NCBI RefSeq assembly: GCF_004114915.1
Contig: NZ_CP022219.1
Span: forward strand, 774,501 to 838,500
Direction: 5' to 3'
DNA from: Bradyrhizobium guangxiense
GTDB taxonomy: Bacteria > Pseudomonadota > Alphaproteobacteria > Rhizobiales > Xanthobacteraceae
DNA length: 64,000 nt
Part shown: positions 35,316 to 43,895 of the stretch, in pieces
How the letters are laid out: each line of letters starts with the position of its first letter
Position numbering within the stretch: the stretch's first letter is position 1
The notes under the pieces: generated by a model
Databases searched by the model: none
The model's input: only the letters and a program-made list of their open reading frames with translations
What the model was told of the DNA's origin: nothing
Made by a program: the position numbers and the translations under genes

Positions 35316-36323
35316 TCATAGCGCCGCTTTCAGGGTGCGCTGGAGAAGAAGCAAATCCTCCGGCAGGGGCGCCTCCCAGTGGAGTAATTCTCCTGTCCTC
35401 GGGTGCTCCAATACCAGCAGGTAAGCATGTAGGGCCTGCCGTCCAAGGGAGGCGAGGGCGCGCTGCGACTCAGGGCCGAGCTGGTTCGCCTTGGTCTTGA
35501 AGTGCGGGCCATAGATCGCATCGCCCATCAGGGGATGGCCGATATGGGCGAGGTGGACGCGGATCTGGTGGGTGCGCCCGGTCTCGAGCTCGCAGGCGAG
35601 CAGGGCCGCGACCGGCTTGCCGTCGCGCCCGGCAAAGCTCTCCAGGATTTCCCAATGGGTGACCGCTTCGCGGCCGCCCTGGCGCACCGCCATCTTCTCG
35701 CGCGCATGCGGATGGCGGTCGATCGGCGCATCGACGGTGCCGCGATGGCGGCCCGGCACGCCCCAGGCAAAGGCCATGTAGCCGCGCCGCATCTCGCCAG
35801 TGCGGCCATGATCGGCGAATTGGGCGGTCAGCGAGGCATGGGCGAGGTCGTTCTTGGCGACCACCATCAGCCCGGTCGTGTCCTTGCCCAGCCGGTGCAC
35901 GATGCCGGGCCGGCGCCCCCCGCCGATGCCGGAGAGCGAGGTGCCGCAATGGGCGATCAGTGCATTCACCAGCGTGCCGGTCTCGTGGCCGGCGGCCGGA
36001 TGCACCACCAGCCCCTTCGGCTTGTTGAGGACGACGATGTCGTCGTCCTCGAACACGATGTCGAGGGCGATATCCTCCCCCTTCGGCTCCGGCGGAGCCG
36101 CCTCCGGCACGTCGATAATGATCGTATCGCCGGATGCGACGTGATAAGCGGGGTCGCGGACCGCGGCGGCCTTTAGGTGCACTGCGCCCGCCAGGATCAG
36201 GGCTTTCAGCCTCGATCGCGACAGCTCCGGCAGGCGCGCCGCCAGCACGCGGTCGAGCCGGGCAGAGCCCTCGTCGCCGGCAACCACGACCTCCAACCTT
36301 TGCGCTGAACCCAGGCTTTCCAT
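35316..36323 (-). CDS. RluA/RluD-family pseudouridine synthase with the catalytic Asp reading Gly
   Basis: A 335-residue protein. An N-terminal S4 RNA-binding domain (SARLDRVLAARLPELSRSRLKALILAGAV) is followed by the synthase domain with VLNKPKGLVVHPAAG, RPGIVHRL, ELETGRTHQIRVHLAHIGHPLMGD and the C-terminal HAYLLVLEHPRTG. The active-site motif, HRLD.DT.G in the family, reads HRLGKDTTG: residue 146 is Gly (GGC, 35886-35888) where the essential Asp (GAC) is expected. Otherwise conserved throughout, so recent inactivation, a sequencing error or a non-catalytic role are all possible. Its start codon overlaps that of the divergent gene. Confidence 0.92.
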   Translation of the reverse strand: MESLGSAQRLEVVVAGDEGSARLDRVLAARLPELSRSRLKALILAGAVHLKAAAVRDPAYHVASGDTIIIDVPEAAPPEPKGEDIALDIVFEDDDIVVLNKPKGLVVHPAAGHETGTLVNALIAHCGTSLSGIGGGRRPGIVHRLGKDTTGLMVVAKNDLAHASLTAQFADHGRTGEMRRGYMAFAWGVPGRHRGTVDAPIDRHPHAREKMAVRQGGREAVTHWEILESFAGRDGKPVAALLACELETGRTHQIRVHLAHIGHPLMGDAIYGPHFKTKANQLGPESQRALASLGRQALHAYLLVLEHPRTGELLHWEAPLPEDLLLLQRTLKAAL

Positions 36324-36666
36324 GACGACGTCTGATACCGCTGTTCCCGAACCGACCCCCGAGCAGGCCGTGCTGTTCGCGCGGGTGCGGCGGATGATGC
36401 TGATCGCGGGGTTGACCACGGCGCTGGCGATCTGCGCCGTTCTGATCGCGGTGGGCTACCGCCTTTTCAAGTCGGAGGGAAGGGCGACTGAGGCGGCCGG
36501 GGACGTCACCGCCACCCTGCCGAAGGGCGCCAAGATCGTCTCGACCGGCGTTGCCGGCGACCGCCTCGTGGTCACGCTCGATATCGGCGGAGTCATCGAG
36601 ATCCGCACCTTCGATGCCCACACCCTGAGGCCCACCGGGCGGCTGAAATTCGCCAATGAGCCGTAA
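36322..36666 (+). CDS. Conserved single-pass membrane protein, 114 aa
   Basis: A hypothetical protein with one hydrophobic segment (MMLIAGLTTALAICAVLIAV, about residues 25-44), a short cytoplasmic N-terminus and a periplasmic domain of about 65 residues containing GAKIVSTGVAGDRLVVTLDIGGVIEIRTF. Its ATG shares the bases CATG with the start codon of the RluA-like gene on the other strand, so each gene's upstream control region lies in the other's coding sequence. Function unknown. Confidence 0.78.
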   Translation: MTTSDTAVPEPTPEQAVLFARVRRMMLIAGLTTALAICAVLIAVGYRLFKSEGRATEAAGDVTATLPKGAKIVSTGVAGDRLVVTLDIGGVIEIRTFDAHTLRPTGRLKFANEP

Positions 36667-36723
36667 AAGGCCCATCGGGGTCCTTGCGGCGGACAAATTT
36701 CGAGGCTATTGGCTAACCCTCAC

Positions 36724-36798
36724 GCTCCCTTCGTCTAGCGGTTAGGACGCGGCCCTCTCAAGGCTGAAACAGGGGTTCGATTCCCCTAGGGAGCGCCA
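36724..36798 (+). tRNA. tRNA-Glu (CTC)
   Basis: Cloverleaf with acceptor GCTCCCT/AGGGAGC, anticodon loop CTCTCAA (anticodon CTC), T-arm AGGGG-TTCGATT-CCCCT, discriminator G and encoded CCA. The D-loop keeps the conserved GG. It lies at the left edge of a region of different composition, a common integration position. Confidence 0.95.
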
Positions 36799-37171
36799 TT
36801 GCGCCGAGCGGAAAACTCTCTCAAAAATCAGAGCGTTACAAAGCCAACGAATTGGCTGATACGCATCTGCCTTAGTGACAATCCCTACCAGAGACATGGC
36901 TCATCTATTTCGGCGACGCGTGCGTCGGACCCGATCGGTCAATCCACCGATGAGCGGCGATCAATGGAATCTCGGCTTCTGTCCCGGCACTGAGCCAGGC
37001 GCAGGCCGCGCTCCGACGTTTGAAGATGCCTGAGGCCTTCGAGCGCGCCTGGCAGCAGCTCCGCCGCAAGCTCACTGAGGAACACTTCGAGTGCTGGTGC
37101 CTCAAGTTGACACGCCCGGATTCAACGTAGAACAAGTCGAAACATTACCGCTCCCGACACAGGCCTAGAAC
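36799..37171 (+). other. Fragment-bearing spacer after tRNA-Glu
   Basis: 373 bp of lower-GC DNA without a full gene. Within it a frame of good coding appearance (AFERAWQQLRRKLTEEHFEC near 37030-37110) ends at TAG 37128-37130. No proper start is seen, so it may be the tail of a destroyed gene. I saw no copy of the tRNA 3' end further right. Confidence 0.4.
37026..37130 (+). pseudogene. Possible 3' remnant of an unidentified gene
   Basis: Thirty-four codons from an internal ATG. The open frame continues upstream of it to a TGA near 36955 without a start codon. Hydrophilic and helical. Family not recognised. Confidence 0.25.
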
Positions 37172-38650
37172 GTGCTGTTTAATTCGGCCACCTTCCTATT
37201 TGCATTCCTGCCCGTCTCCCTGATCGGGTTTTATGTCATCGGGCGAAAGTCGCCCTCGCTGGCACTTCTCTTTCTCGCGGCCGCATCGCTGCTCTTCTAT
37301 GCGCAGACCAATCCGAAGCACCTCTACGTCATGCTGCCCTCGATCCTCTTCAACTACGTCGTTGGATCGGCGCTCGCACGAAAGCCGCAGCGTGGGTCTT
37401 TCCCCCGATATCAGCTACTCGTGCTTGGCGTCACAGCGAACCTTCTCTGTCTCTTCGCCTTCAAATACCTCGATCTGTTCATCGACACTATCAACGCCAC
37501 CCACCTGATCGAGCTGAAGGAAAGAAAGATCGAGCTTCCGCTGGGAATCTCGTTCTTCACGTTCACTCAGATCGCGTTCCTAGCCGACGCATACGCGCGG
37601 AAAGCGAAGGAGACGAGGCTTCTCGATTACACGCTGTTCGTAACCTACTTCCCCCATCTCATCGCCGGCCCGATTCTACATCATAGCGAGATGATGCCGC
37701 AGTTTGCCGCGTCGACCTATCGCGTGAAGATGGAGAACATCGCCGTCGGCTTGACCGTATTCCTCATTGGACTCTTCAAGAAAGTCGTGCTCGCAGACAC
37801 AGTGGCTCCTCACGTCCACAGGATTTTCGACGCTGCCGGCCAGGGCACCGCGCTGACCTTCCTCGAGGGATGGTCCGGCGCCCTTTTCTACTCACTTCAG
37901 ATCTACTTCGATTTTTCTGGATACTCCGACATGGCCATCGGGCTGTCGCTGCTGTTCGGCGTGCGCCTTCCCCTCAACTTCAATTCTCCCTACAAGGCCG
38001 TCAACATTATCGAGTTCTGGCGGCGCTGGCACATGACGCTGTCGCGTTTCTTGCGCGACTATCTCTATATTCCTCTCGGGGGAAATCGCTGCGGCGCCGC
38101 GCGGCGGATGGCAAACCTCATGGTCGTAATGCTGCTCGGAGGCCTCTGGCATGGCGCCTCGTGGACCTTCGCCATATGGGGCGGCCTGCATGGCGCGTAT
38201 CTGCTGGTGAACCACGCCTGGCAGCTTCTGGGGCTGAAATTTCCTTTGAGCGATAGAGCCGCGGCCGTGCTCGGCTGCGCGCTGACATTCTTGGTCGTGA
38301 CGGTGGCGTGGGTCTTCTTTCGATCCCCCGACATCGGCTCCGCATTGACGATGTTGACGGCGATGCTCGACATCAACAGTGTCGACCGCACGTCTCCAAA
38401 CCTGCCTTCCATCGAACTGTCGGCATTCGCCGCTGCGCTGTTGGCAATTGCCTGGTTCGCACCGAACACGCAAGAGATCATGGCGGACTATCATCCCGCG
38501 CTTGGGCGTCCTGATGCCGCTCGAACGCCGGCGATCGTGTGGAGACCAAGCCCGGCTTATGCCTTGGTGCTCGCCTCTATGGCCATCGCCTCATTCACCA
38601 TGATCGTGTACGTCAAGCGCGTCGGTGACTTCATTTACTTTCAGTTTTGA
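37172..38650 (+). CDS. MBOAT-family membrane O-acyltransferase (AlgI-like)
   Basis: A 492-residue polytopic inner-membrane protein that should move acyl (usually acetyl) groups from the cytoplasm to an extracellular polysaccharide. Hallmarks are PLGISFFTFTQIAFLADAY, LFVTYFPHLIAGPILHHSEM, SLQIYFDFSGYSDMAIGLS, EFWRRWHMTLSRFLRDYLYIPLGG and GGLWHGASWTFAIWGGLHG with the catalytic His at about residue 326. GTG at 37172 gives the family-typical MLFNSATFLFAFLP start. It forms an operon with the SGNH-like gene five bases downstream. Codon use is less GC-rich than the surroundings, suggesting transfer. Confidence 0.93.
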   Translation: MLFNSATFLFAFLPVSLIGFYVIGRKSPSLALLFLAAASLLFYAQTNPKHLYVMLPSILFNYVVGSALARKPQRGSFPRYQLLVLGVTANLLCLFAFKYLDLFIDTINATHLIELKERKIELPLGISFFTFTQIAFLADAYARKAKETRLLDYTLFVTYFPHLIAGPILHHSEMMPQFAASTYRVKMENIAVGLTVFLIGLFKKVVLADTVAPHVHRIFDAAGQGTALTFLEGWSGALFYSLQIYFDFSGYSDMAIGLSLLFGVRLPLNFNSPYKAVNIIEFWRRWHMTLSRFLRDYLYIPLGGNRCGAARRMANLMVVMLLGGLWHGASWTFAIWGGLHGAYLLVNHAWQLLGLKFPLSDRAAAVLGCALTFLVVTVAWVFFRSPDIGSALTMLTAMLDINSVDRTSPNLPSIELSAFAAALLAIAWFAPNTQEIMADYHPALGRPDAARTPAIVWRPSPAYALVLASMAIASFTMIVYVKRVGDFIYFQF

Positions 38651-38655
38651 GGTCC

Positions 38656-39594
38656 ATGAAATCCTATCTCTACATCCTCTGTGGCGCCATCGCCCTTGCT
38701 TTCGCAGCAATGTTGGCCTTTTCGGCCGTTGGCATGGTCAATTGCTTCGACTGCGATCTGTTGCGATATCAGGAAGCGAAGATGGCCGCGATGACCGACG
38801 TCGACACGGTGATTCTAGGCGACAGTTCGATCGGACATGCGATCGATGCCCGAGAGTTCTCTCGCTTGAGCGGGAGAACCACGATGAATTTGGCATTGAC
38901 CGGCTACAACTACGGCATCGGCGGGGCCTATGCCCTGCTGACCGAGATGCTCCAGAAGAAAAGTCCGCCCCGGAACGTCGTCCTTGCGTTCACGCCCCAA
39001 ACCTACGCGCTTTCTTTCGCCGAGCTCGAGGGACTTCCAGTCAGAGGCCTGTTGCAAGTCTTTCGACGCGTGCCCTTCAAGGCATTTTCATTGAACACAA
39101 GGATCTCTCGGGAAGCCGCGCATATCCTATCAGTTGAACTATTCGATCGCCAATTCCTGATGGCAGGCATTAATGCGTACCTGCGGGGATCACCGCCGAT
39201 CCTCGCCGGCTCGCATGGCTATGACTATCTCGCGCCTTCGACCGATATTCTCGACATCGGCAAGGTCATCGAAAAATGGAGTGCGAATCCCCCGCCCGAC
39301 TACGACATCTTCTTTTCCAAAGTGGCACATCTCTGCAAAGTGCACGGATTGAATTGCCTCTACCTGCACAGCACATTGTTGGAACTCGTCGCCAACAGAA
39401 ACCAGGCTTTCATCCAGGCTTTGAGCGATCGGATTGAAGGAGCGGGCCTCAGGGTGCCATACCGATGGCCCGTCGCCGTTCCAAGCTCTGAGATCGGCGA
39501 TACCATCAATCATATCAGGCCGAGCCTTCGGCGCGATTACACGCGTAAGTTCTTTGAAAGGCTCGAGCCCCTGCTTCTGCCGCCTTCCTCGTAA
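38656..39594 (+). CDS. SGNH-like protein partnering the MBOAT acyltransferase
   Basis: A 312-residue protein with an N-terminal membrane anchor (SYLYILCGAIALAFAAMLAF) and a periplasmic domain. VDTVILGDSSIGHAID contains the block I Ser (Ser57) of SGNH/GDSL-type proteins. NVVLAFTPQTYALSF and the late INHIRPSLRRDYTRKF provide candidate later blocks. It probably accepts the acyl group from the MBOAT protein and passes it to a polymer, like AlgJ/AlgX or DltD. GAGGT before the ATG at 38656 overlaps the MBOAT stop, indicating coupled translation. Polymer unknown; no alginate genes are nearby. Confidence 0.82.
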   Translation: MKSYLYILCGAIALAFAAMLAFSAVGMVNCFDCDLLRYQEAKMAAMTDVDTVILGDSSIGHAIDAREFSRLSGRTTMNLALTGYNYGIGGAYALLTEMLQKKSPPRNVVLAFTPQTYALSFAELEGLPVRGLLQVFRRVPFKAFSLNTRISREAAHILSVELFDRQFLMAGINAYLRGSPPILAGSHGYDYLAPSTDILDIGKVIEKWSANPPPDYDIFFSKVAHLCKVHGLNCLYLHSTLLELVANRNQAFIQALSDRIEGAGLRVPYRWPVAVPSSEIGDTINHIRPSLRRDYTRKFFERLEPLLLPPSS

Positions 39595-39893
39595 GAGCGG
39601 GCCGCGGCTGTCCGGCAGCGGGAATCTTCCCATCGCATGCCGCACTTCATAGCGATCGCGGCACCATGCGAGCGCAACACCAAGCACACAGCCAGCGGAA
39701 CCAGCGCGCCGCGCGATGATGGGATGGCCCCAGCACGAGCGTTTGATCGCAGCATTGAGATGCTGTTCGACATCGCGGACCTGCGTCGCCCCTCCGCAGG
39801 CGCCGATCATCGCCAGTGAAAATTGCCGCCGCAGTTGGTGTCGCTCGGCGTCATTGATGGCAATGCATCAACCCCATTTCGTGCAGCCCTCCC
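39595..39893 (-). other. Spacer with a possible truncated gene on the minus strand
   Basis: 299 bp. The minus strand stays open with coding-like sequence (LRRQFSLAMIGACGGATQ, then HLNAAIKRSCWGHPIIA, to about 39600). The frame has no start before the internal ATG at 39810 and runs antisense into the SGNH gene. Could be a remnant at the right edge of the acquired segment. Nothing else seen. Confidence 0.3.
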
Positions 39894-40916
39894 TCATGCC
39901 GTCGTCCCGTCGATCGAGCGGCGGATCACCTGCTGCACTTCCGTATTCGACAGGAACAGGTCGTGATTGATGATGCCCCAGCCTTCCTGGGAGGCGTCGA
40001 CCACGCGCACGCCGAGCCGCGCGATGGCGGCTTTCTCCGCCGCGCCGACCCGCGTCATTCCACCTGCGATCTGTCCCGACAGCGCCAGTGCGCGATCGTT
40101 GGTCGAGGCGATCACGGTGATCTTGCCGGCCAGCGGGCCGATACGCTGGATCGCCGACGAGAACACGTCCATGTCGATGTCGGGCGCGGCGAACACCACT
40201 GCGCCGATCTTGCTCGTCACCGTGTCGCCGTATCGCGCATGCAGCTGACGCAGGCTTTCCAGCGTCAGCATGGTCCCCATGCTGTGCGCAACGATGTGCA
40301 CGCGCCCCGCCCCGGGCGCCGACACCAGCGCGGAGAGCACGCGCTCGAAATTGTCGCGCGACCACATCGCGCTGTCGCGGTCATAGGCATAGTCGAACAG
40401 GCCTGCCTTAGACGGCCAGGAGAACACCAGGGTCCGGCCGCGGAACTTGATTCCATCGGAAAGATGGGCGCCGTCCAGCACCGCCGTCTCGAACGTCTGC
40501 TTGAAGCCGTGCACGTAGATCAGCATGTCGCCTCCGCCGGCCTGCGCAGCGAGATCGCCAATTTCGGCTGAGACCGGCTCGACCCGGTCAAGGCGCCAAT
40601 CGTCAAGGCCGACCGAGGCGAGAGACAGACGGCTCTCATCCGGCGCCACCAGCCGCGCCTGGGCCACCCTCATGCTGGTCGCACGCTCCGGCCCGAACCA
40701 GGGTTTCGTGCGGCCGCCGTTCACGGGCTTGCGCGTGGTGACGACAAGCAATGTGGGGTCGACCGAGAGCGACGACGCGTCGAGGCGCGCGCCGGTCGCA
40801 CCGAGGCCGGCGCATCCGCCGAGCGCGAGGGCGCTCCCTGCCGATACGAGCCCGCCGAGAACCGCGCGGCGCGAAACGGAATGCGAGTTTCGTTGCAGAA
40901 GACGTCGGACGATCAC
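39894..40916 (-). CDS. Exported DUF900 alpha/beta hydrolase, probable Tat lipoprotein
   Basis: A 340-residue protein. The N-terminus has a twin-arginine motif SVSRRAVLGG, a hydrophobic stretch and the lipobox LGGC, so it is probably a Tat-exported lipoprotein. The hydrolase domain shows MLIYVHGFKQTFETAVLDGA (oxyanion loop), the nucleophile elbow VHIVAHSMGTMLTLESL, FAAPDIDMDVF (acid) and a C-terminal GIINHDLFLSN with the catalytic His. GTG at 40916 is selected because GAGG lies 6-9 bases upstream and the signal follows directly. Function of DUF900 enzymes is unknown. Confidence 0.87.
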   Translation of the reverse strand: MIVRRLLQRNSHSVSRRAVLGGLVSAGSALALGGCAGLGATGARLDASSLSVDPTLLVVTTRKPVNGGRTKPWFGPERATSMRVAQARLVAPDESRLSLASVGLDDWRLDRVEPVSAEIGDLAAQAGGGDMLIYVHGFKQTFETAVLDGAHLSDGIKFRGRTLVFSWPSKAGLFDYAYDRDSAMWSRDNFERVLSALVSAPGAGRVHIVAHSMGTMLTLESLRQLHARYGDTVTSKIGAVVFAAPDIDMDVFSSAIQRIGPLAGKITVIASTNDRALALSGQIAGGMTRVGAAEKAAIARLGVRVVDASQEGWGIINHDLFLSNTEVQQVIRRSIDGTTA

Positions 40917-41043
40917 ACGGAACCTCGGGAACTTTGCCCCCGGTAACGCCGCCCCGCCCAGCTCCCTGAATGACAATGGAGGCGAGAAGACGGCGGAGCT
41001 GTGTTGGGGTCGGTCCAGTGGTGGCTTCCGCTCGATTGCCAGG

Positions 41044-41478
41044 TCAGTCAGTGACCTCGATCGAATGGATCTCGCACCAGTCGCGCAATGCCCGCTCCGT
41101 CGCCTTGTTCCGGTAGTCATGCCAAGCATCGATCGCTCCCCGTCGGGAGAGCAGGGTCTTGAACTTCTGAAAGGCGCCGCGTTTGCTGAACATGTAGCGA
41201 ACGTCGTCCAGATCGTTCGGCAAGAACTTGCGGACAAAGGCGATCACAAGAGGCTTGCCGAGGTCGAGATCTCGTGTGTTCGGGATCTGCAAGTATTTGG
41301 TCTCGTCTTCGATATCGTCGGGCAGTTCGTCGTCCTCGAGCTCCTGCAGCTCGTCCTCATCGAACTGGTAGTAGATCTTCCCTGTCTGCCTGCAGACGAA
41401 GGTGCGGCACTCCCCCATACCGCCGCTGATGTCGGCGAACTCAAAAGCCTGGAGGATGTCTGCGAATTTCACGGGCAT
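41044..41478 (-). CDS. UPF0158 family protein
   Basis: A 144-residue soluble protein MPVKFADILQAFEFADISGG... The signature order CRTFVCRQTGKIYYQFDEDELQELEDDELPDDIED, then KYLQIPNTRDLDLGKPLVIAFVRKFLP and the C-terminal RALRDWCEIHSIEVTD are characteristic of UPF0158. Strongly acidic centre. Family function unknown. Stands alone, reading toward the hydrolase gene. Confidence 0.85.
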   Translation of the reverse strand: MPVKFADILQAFEFADISGGMGECRTFVCRQTGKIYYQFDEDELQELEDDELPDDIEDETKYLQIPNTRDLDLGKPLVIAFVRKFLPNDLDDVRYMFSKRGAFQKFKTLLSRRGAIDAWHDYRNKATERALRDWCEIHSIEVTD

Positions 41479-41759
41479 TGGACACCTTGCCAATGGAACG
41501 ACGGCGCACTGTCTGCGATCGACCCGAAGAGTATAAGCGGATCGTCCTTGGAGGTAATGAATCCTCCCAGTGTCCAGCTGGCGTCGACGGGCAAAACACC
41601 CCAATCCGATGTCAACCCCTCTCTTCGAAAATATTCCACTTTGCCGAAATTCGGAGTTATCGTATGTGTCGGCCATCCCAGTCCACCAAAGGGGCGGTCG
41701 TACGTCGTTTCGAGCGCGGGCGGGGATTGCGGTGGACGCGGGCGGCGTTAAAGGCGGAG
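41479..41759. other. Non-coding spacer
   Basis: Upstream region of the UPF0158 gene. No convincing gene seen; it holds its promoter and runs into the dispersed repeat. Confidence 0.35.
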
Positions 41760-42190
41760 CTTGCGCGTGCAGGGCGAGATGAACCTCGTGAGCACAGCGC
41801 GCTTTGCGAAGACGAACGGCGCTCATGTCCGGCGACGCCATTTGGCGACGCCGGATGGCCTGCGTACGGCGAAACCGTGTGGTCCTGGCCGTCGTTGCTA
41901 CGGTCAAGCCTTTGCGAAGGCGGCGCTCGCGCCAACCGGCGTGGCGACGTGAATTTCGCGAAAGGCGAGGGGGGCCAGAAGGAACTCGGCTCCCGGGAGA
42001 GCACGGCATAGGCCGTCAAACCATCGCGCAGGGAAGGCCTGGTTTCGGCTGCCCTGTGTCTCCCCTGTGCATTGCGCGTGCATCCGTTCAGCATGGGGGT
42101 CATTACGGGTGCTAGCCGGCGCCCGGCCTTCCCTGCGCCCTTTCCGTCGAGAGGGCGTGCCGCGAAGCACAGCTCGGGCAGGTCGTGCCG
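41760..42190. repeat. Large dispersed repeat (~430 bp) with long inverted arms
   Basis: Segments such as GTGAGCACAGCGCGCTTTGC, GGGAGAGCACGGCATAGGCC and CCATCGCGCAGGGAAGGCC match, from memory, an interspersed repeat common in Bradyrhizobium genomes. Perfect 14-bp arms GCGCAGGGAAGGCC (42026-42039) and GGCCTTCCCTGCGC (42125-42138) enclose 85 bp. No transposase gene is present. Frames crossing it are open on several strands but look non-coding. Confidence 0.65.
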
Positions 42191-42401
42191 CGAGAGCGCG
42201 GGCGCATGTCGATCGGACTAGCGAAATGATGCCGCGGTGTTTCGGTCCGGTCCCAGTACCCCCGGTCTCCCATGCAAGCATGCCGCATCGGCGTCAGTGG
42301 TGGTGGCCGTTCTCCCCAGAATCTGCACTATGCGTCCCGCGACTCCGGAGCTGCTGCCGGGCCTTTGGAGATCTTGGCAATTTGCTTTCTGGAGTGACGA
42401 T

Positions 42402-43892
42402 ATGAGCGGTTTGGTGATCTCTGGCGGCCGGGTGGTGGATCCCGCGAGTGGGATGGACGCCATCGGCGACGTGGCGGTGGTGGACGGCAGGATCGCCGCG
42501 GTCGGTACGGGCCTCGGCGGCGCCGAGCGGGTGATCGACGCCACCGGGCTCGTGGTCGCGCCCGGGTTCATCGATTTGCATGCGCACGGCCAGTCGATCC
42601 CGGCCGACCGCATGCAGGCGTTCGACGGCGTCACGACCACGCTCGATCTCGAGGCCGGCGTGCTGCCGGTCGGGTCCTGGTATGACCGCCAGGCCAGGAA
42701 AGGCCGCGTGCTGAATTACGGCGCCGCCACCAACTGGGCGTTTGCACGCATCGGCGCGATGACGGGCTCCAACGCCGAGAGCTCGCTGGAGGCGTTCGGC
42801 AATGCCATGCGCGACCGCCGCTGGATGGACAATGTGGCGACCGATGCGGAAGTCGCGGGCATTCTCGAACGTCTCGGCCGCGGCCTCAACGAAGGCGGCA
42901 TCGGCATCGGCATCCTCAATGCTTACGCGCCGGGCGCCGGCGTGCAGGAGCTGACCGCGGTCTGCCAGCTCGCTGCGGCCAAGGACGTGCCGACCTTCAC
43001 CCACGTCGCCTTCATGTCGCGGATCGACCCCGAAAGCGCGGTGGAAGCCTATATCCGCCTGATCGGCTATGCCGGCGCCACCGGTGCGCACATGCACATC
43101 TGCCATTTCAACTCGTCGAGCAAGACCGATGTCGAGCGCTGCCGCGTGCTGATCGCGAAAGCGCAAGCGCAGGGACTGCCGATCACGGTGGAAGCTTATC
43201 CTTACGGCACCGGCTCCACCGTGCTGGCCGCCGCCTTCTTCAGCGACCCCGAATTCGTCGAGCGCAACGGCACCGGATATGATTCCGTGCAGCGCGTCAC
43301 CGACGGCTATCGCTTTCACGACCGCGAGGAGCTCTTGAAGGCCCAGGCCGAGGAGCCGTCCTCGCTGGTGCTATGGCATATCCTCGACACCGAGAACAAC
43401 GCGCATCACCGCGACCTGCTCGACATGTCGGTGCTGTATCCCGGCGGCGCCATCGCCTCCGATGCGATGCCGTGGACGACGTCGGACGGCAAGACCTACA
43501 CCGGTGATGCCTGGCCGCTGCCGGACGACGCCACCTCGCATCCGCGCTCGGCCGGCTGCTTCACGAAGTTCATCCGTGAATGGGTGCGCGAGCGCAAGAC
43601 CGTGTCGCTGCTGGAAGGCGTGCGCAAATGCGCGCTGATCCCGGCGGAGATCCTGTCGCAGAGCACGCCGGCGATGCGCGCCAAGGGACGGCTCGCCAAG
43701 GACGCCGATGCCGACATCGTCGTGTTCGACTACGAAAAACTTTCCGATCGCGCCACCTTCACGGCGATGAACCGTCCGTCGGAGGGCGTCCGGCATCTCG
43801 TGGTCAGCGGCCAGCCGCTGATCAGCGACGGCGTGCTCGATGTGACGGCGCGGCCGGGCAAGCCGGTGCGCCGTCCCGTCGTCGAGAGCTGA
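42402..43892 (+). CDS. Amidohydrolase of the N-acyl-D-amino-acid deacylase type
   Basis: A 496-residue metal-dependent hydrolase that probably removes acyl groups from N-acyl-D-amino acids (D-glutamate type is plausible). The N-terminal beta-sandwich strand VISGGRVVDPASGMDAIGDV is followed by APGFIDLHAHGQS with the HxH metal pair. Further elements are THVAFMSR, GAHMHICHFNSSSKTDVE with two His, PITVEAYPYGTG and ASDAMPWTTSDG with the catalytic Asp. The C-terminal part ends in IVVFDYEKLSDRATF. GGAG lies 9-12 bases before the ATG. The gene for a COG0523 metallochaperone-type GTPase starts 3 bases after its stop. Confidence 0.9.
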   Translation: MSGLVISGGRVVDPASGMDAIGDVAVVDGRIAAVGTGLGGAERVIDATGLVVAPGFIDLHAHGQSIPADRMQAFDGVTTTLDLEAGVLPVGSWYDRQARKGRVLNYGAATNWAFARIGAMTGSNAESSLEAFGNAMRDRRWMDNVATDAEVAGILERLGRGLNEGGIGIGILNAYAPGAGVQELTAVCQLAAAKDVPTFTHVAFMSRIDPESAVEAYIRLIGYAGATGAHMHICHFNSSSKTDVERCRVLIAKAQAQGLPITVEAYPYGTGSTVLAAAFFSDPEFVERNGTGYDSVQRVTDGYRFHDREELLKAQAEEPSSLVLWHILDTENNAHHRDLLDMSVLYPGGAIASDAMPWTTSDGKTYTGDAWPLPDDATSHPRSAGCFTKFIREWVRERKTVSLLEGVRKCALIPAEILSQSTPAMRAKGRLAKDADADIVVFDYEKLSDRATFTAMNRPSEGVRHLVVSGQPLISDGVLDVTARPGKPVRRPVVES

Positions 43893-43895
43893 CTC

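Noticed and set aside
36724..36798. Integrated prophage or ICE at tRNA-Glu
   Set aside because: No integrase, structural or conjugation genes and no visible second copy of the tRNA 3' end. Only the composition shift and gene fragments support an island.
41657..42281. Two overlapping minus-strand frames of 125-148 codons in the 42-kb repeat
   Set aside because: They cover a dispersed repeat with inverted arms, are Arg/Pro/Ser-rich and lack ribosome-binding sites. Likely spurious translations.
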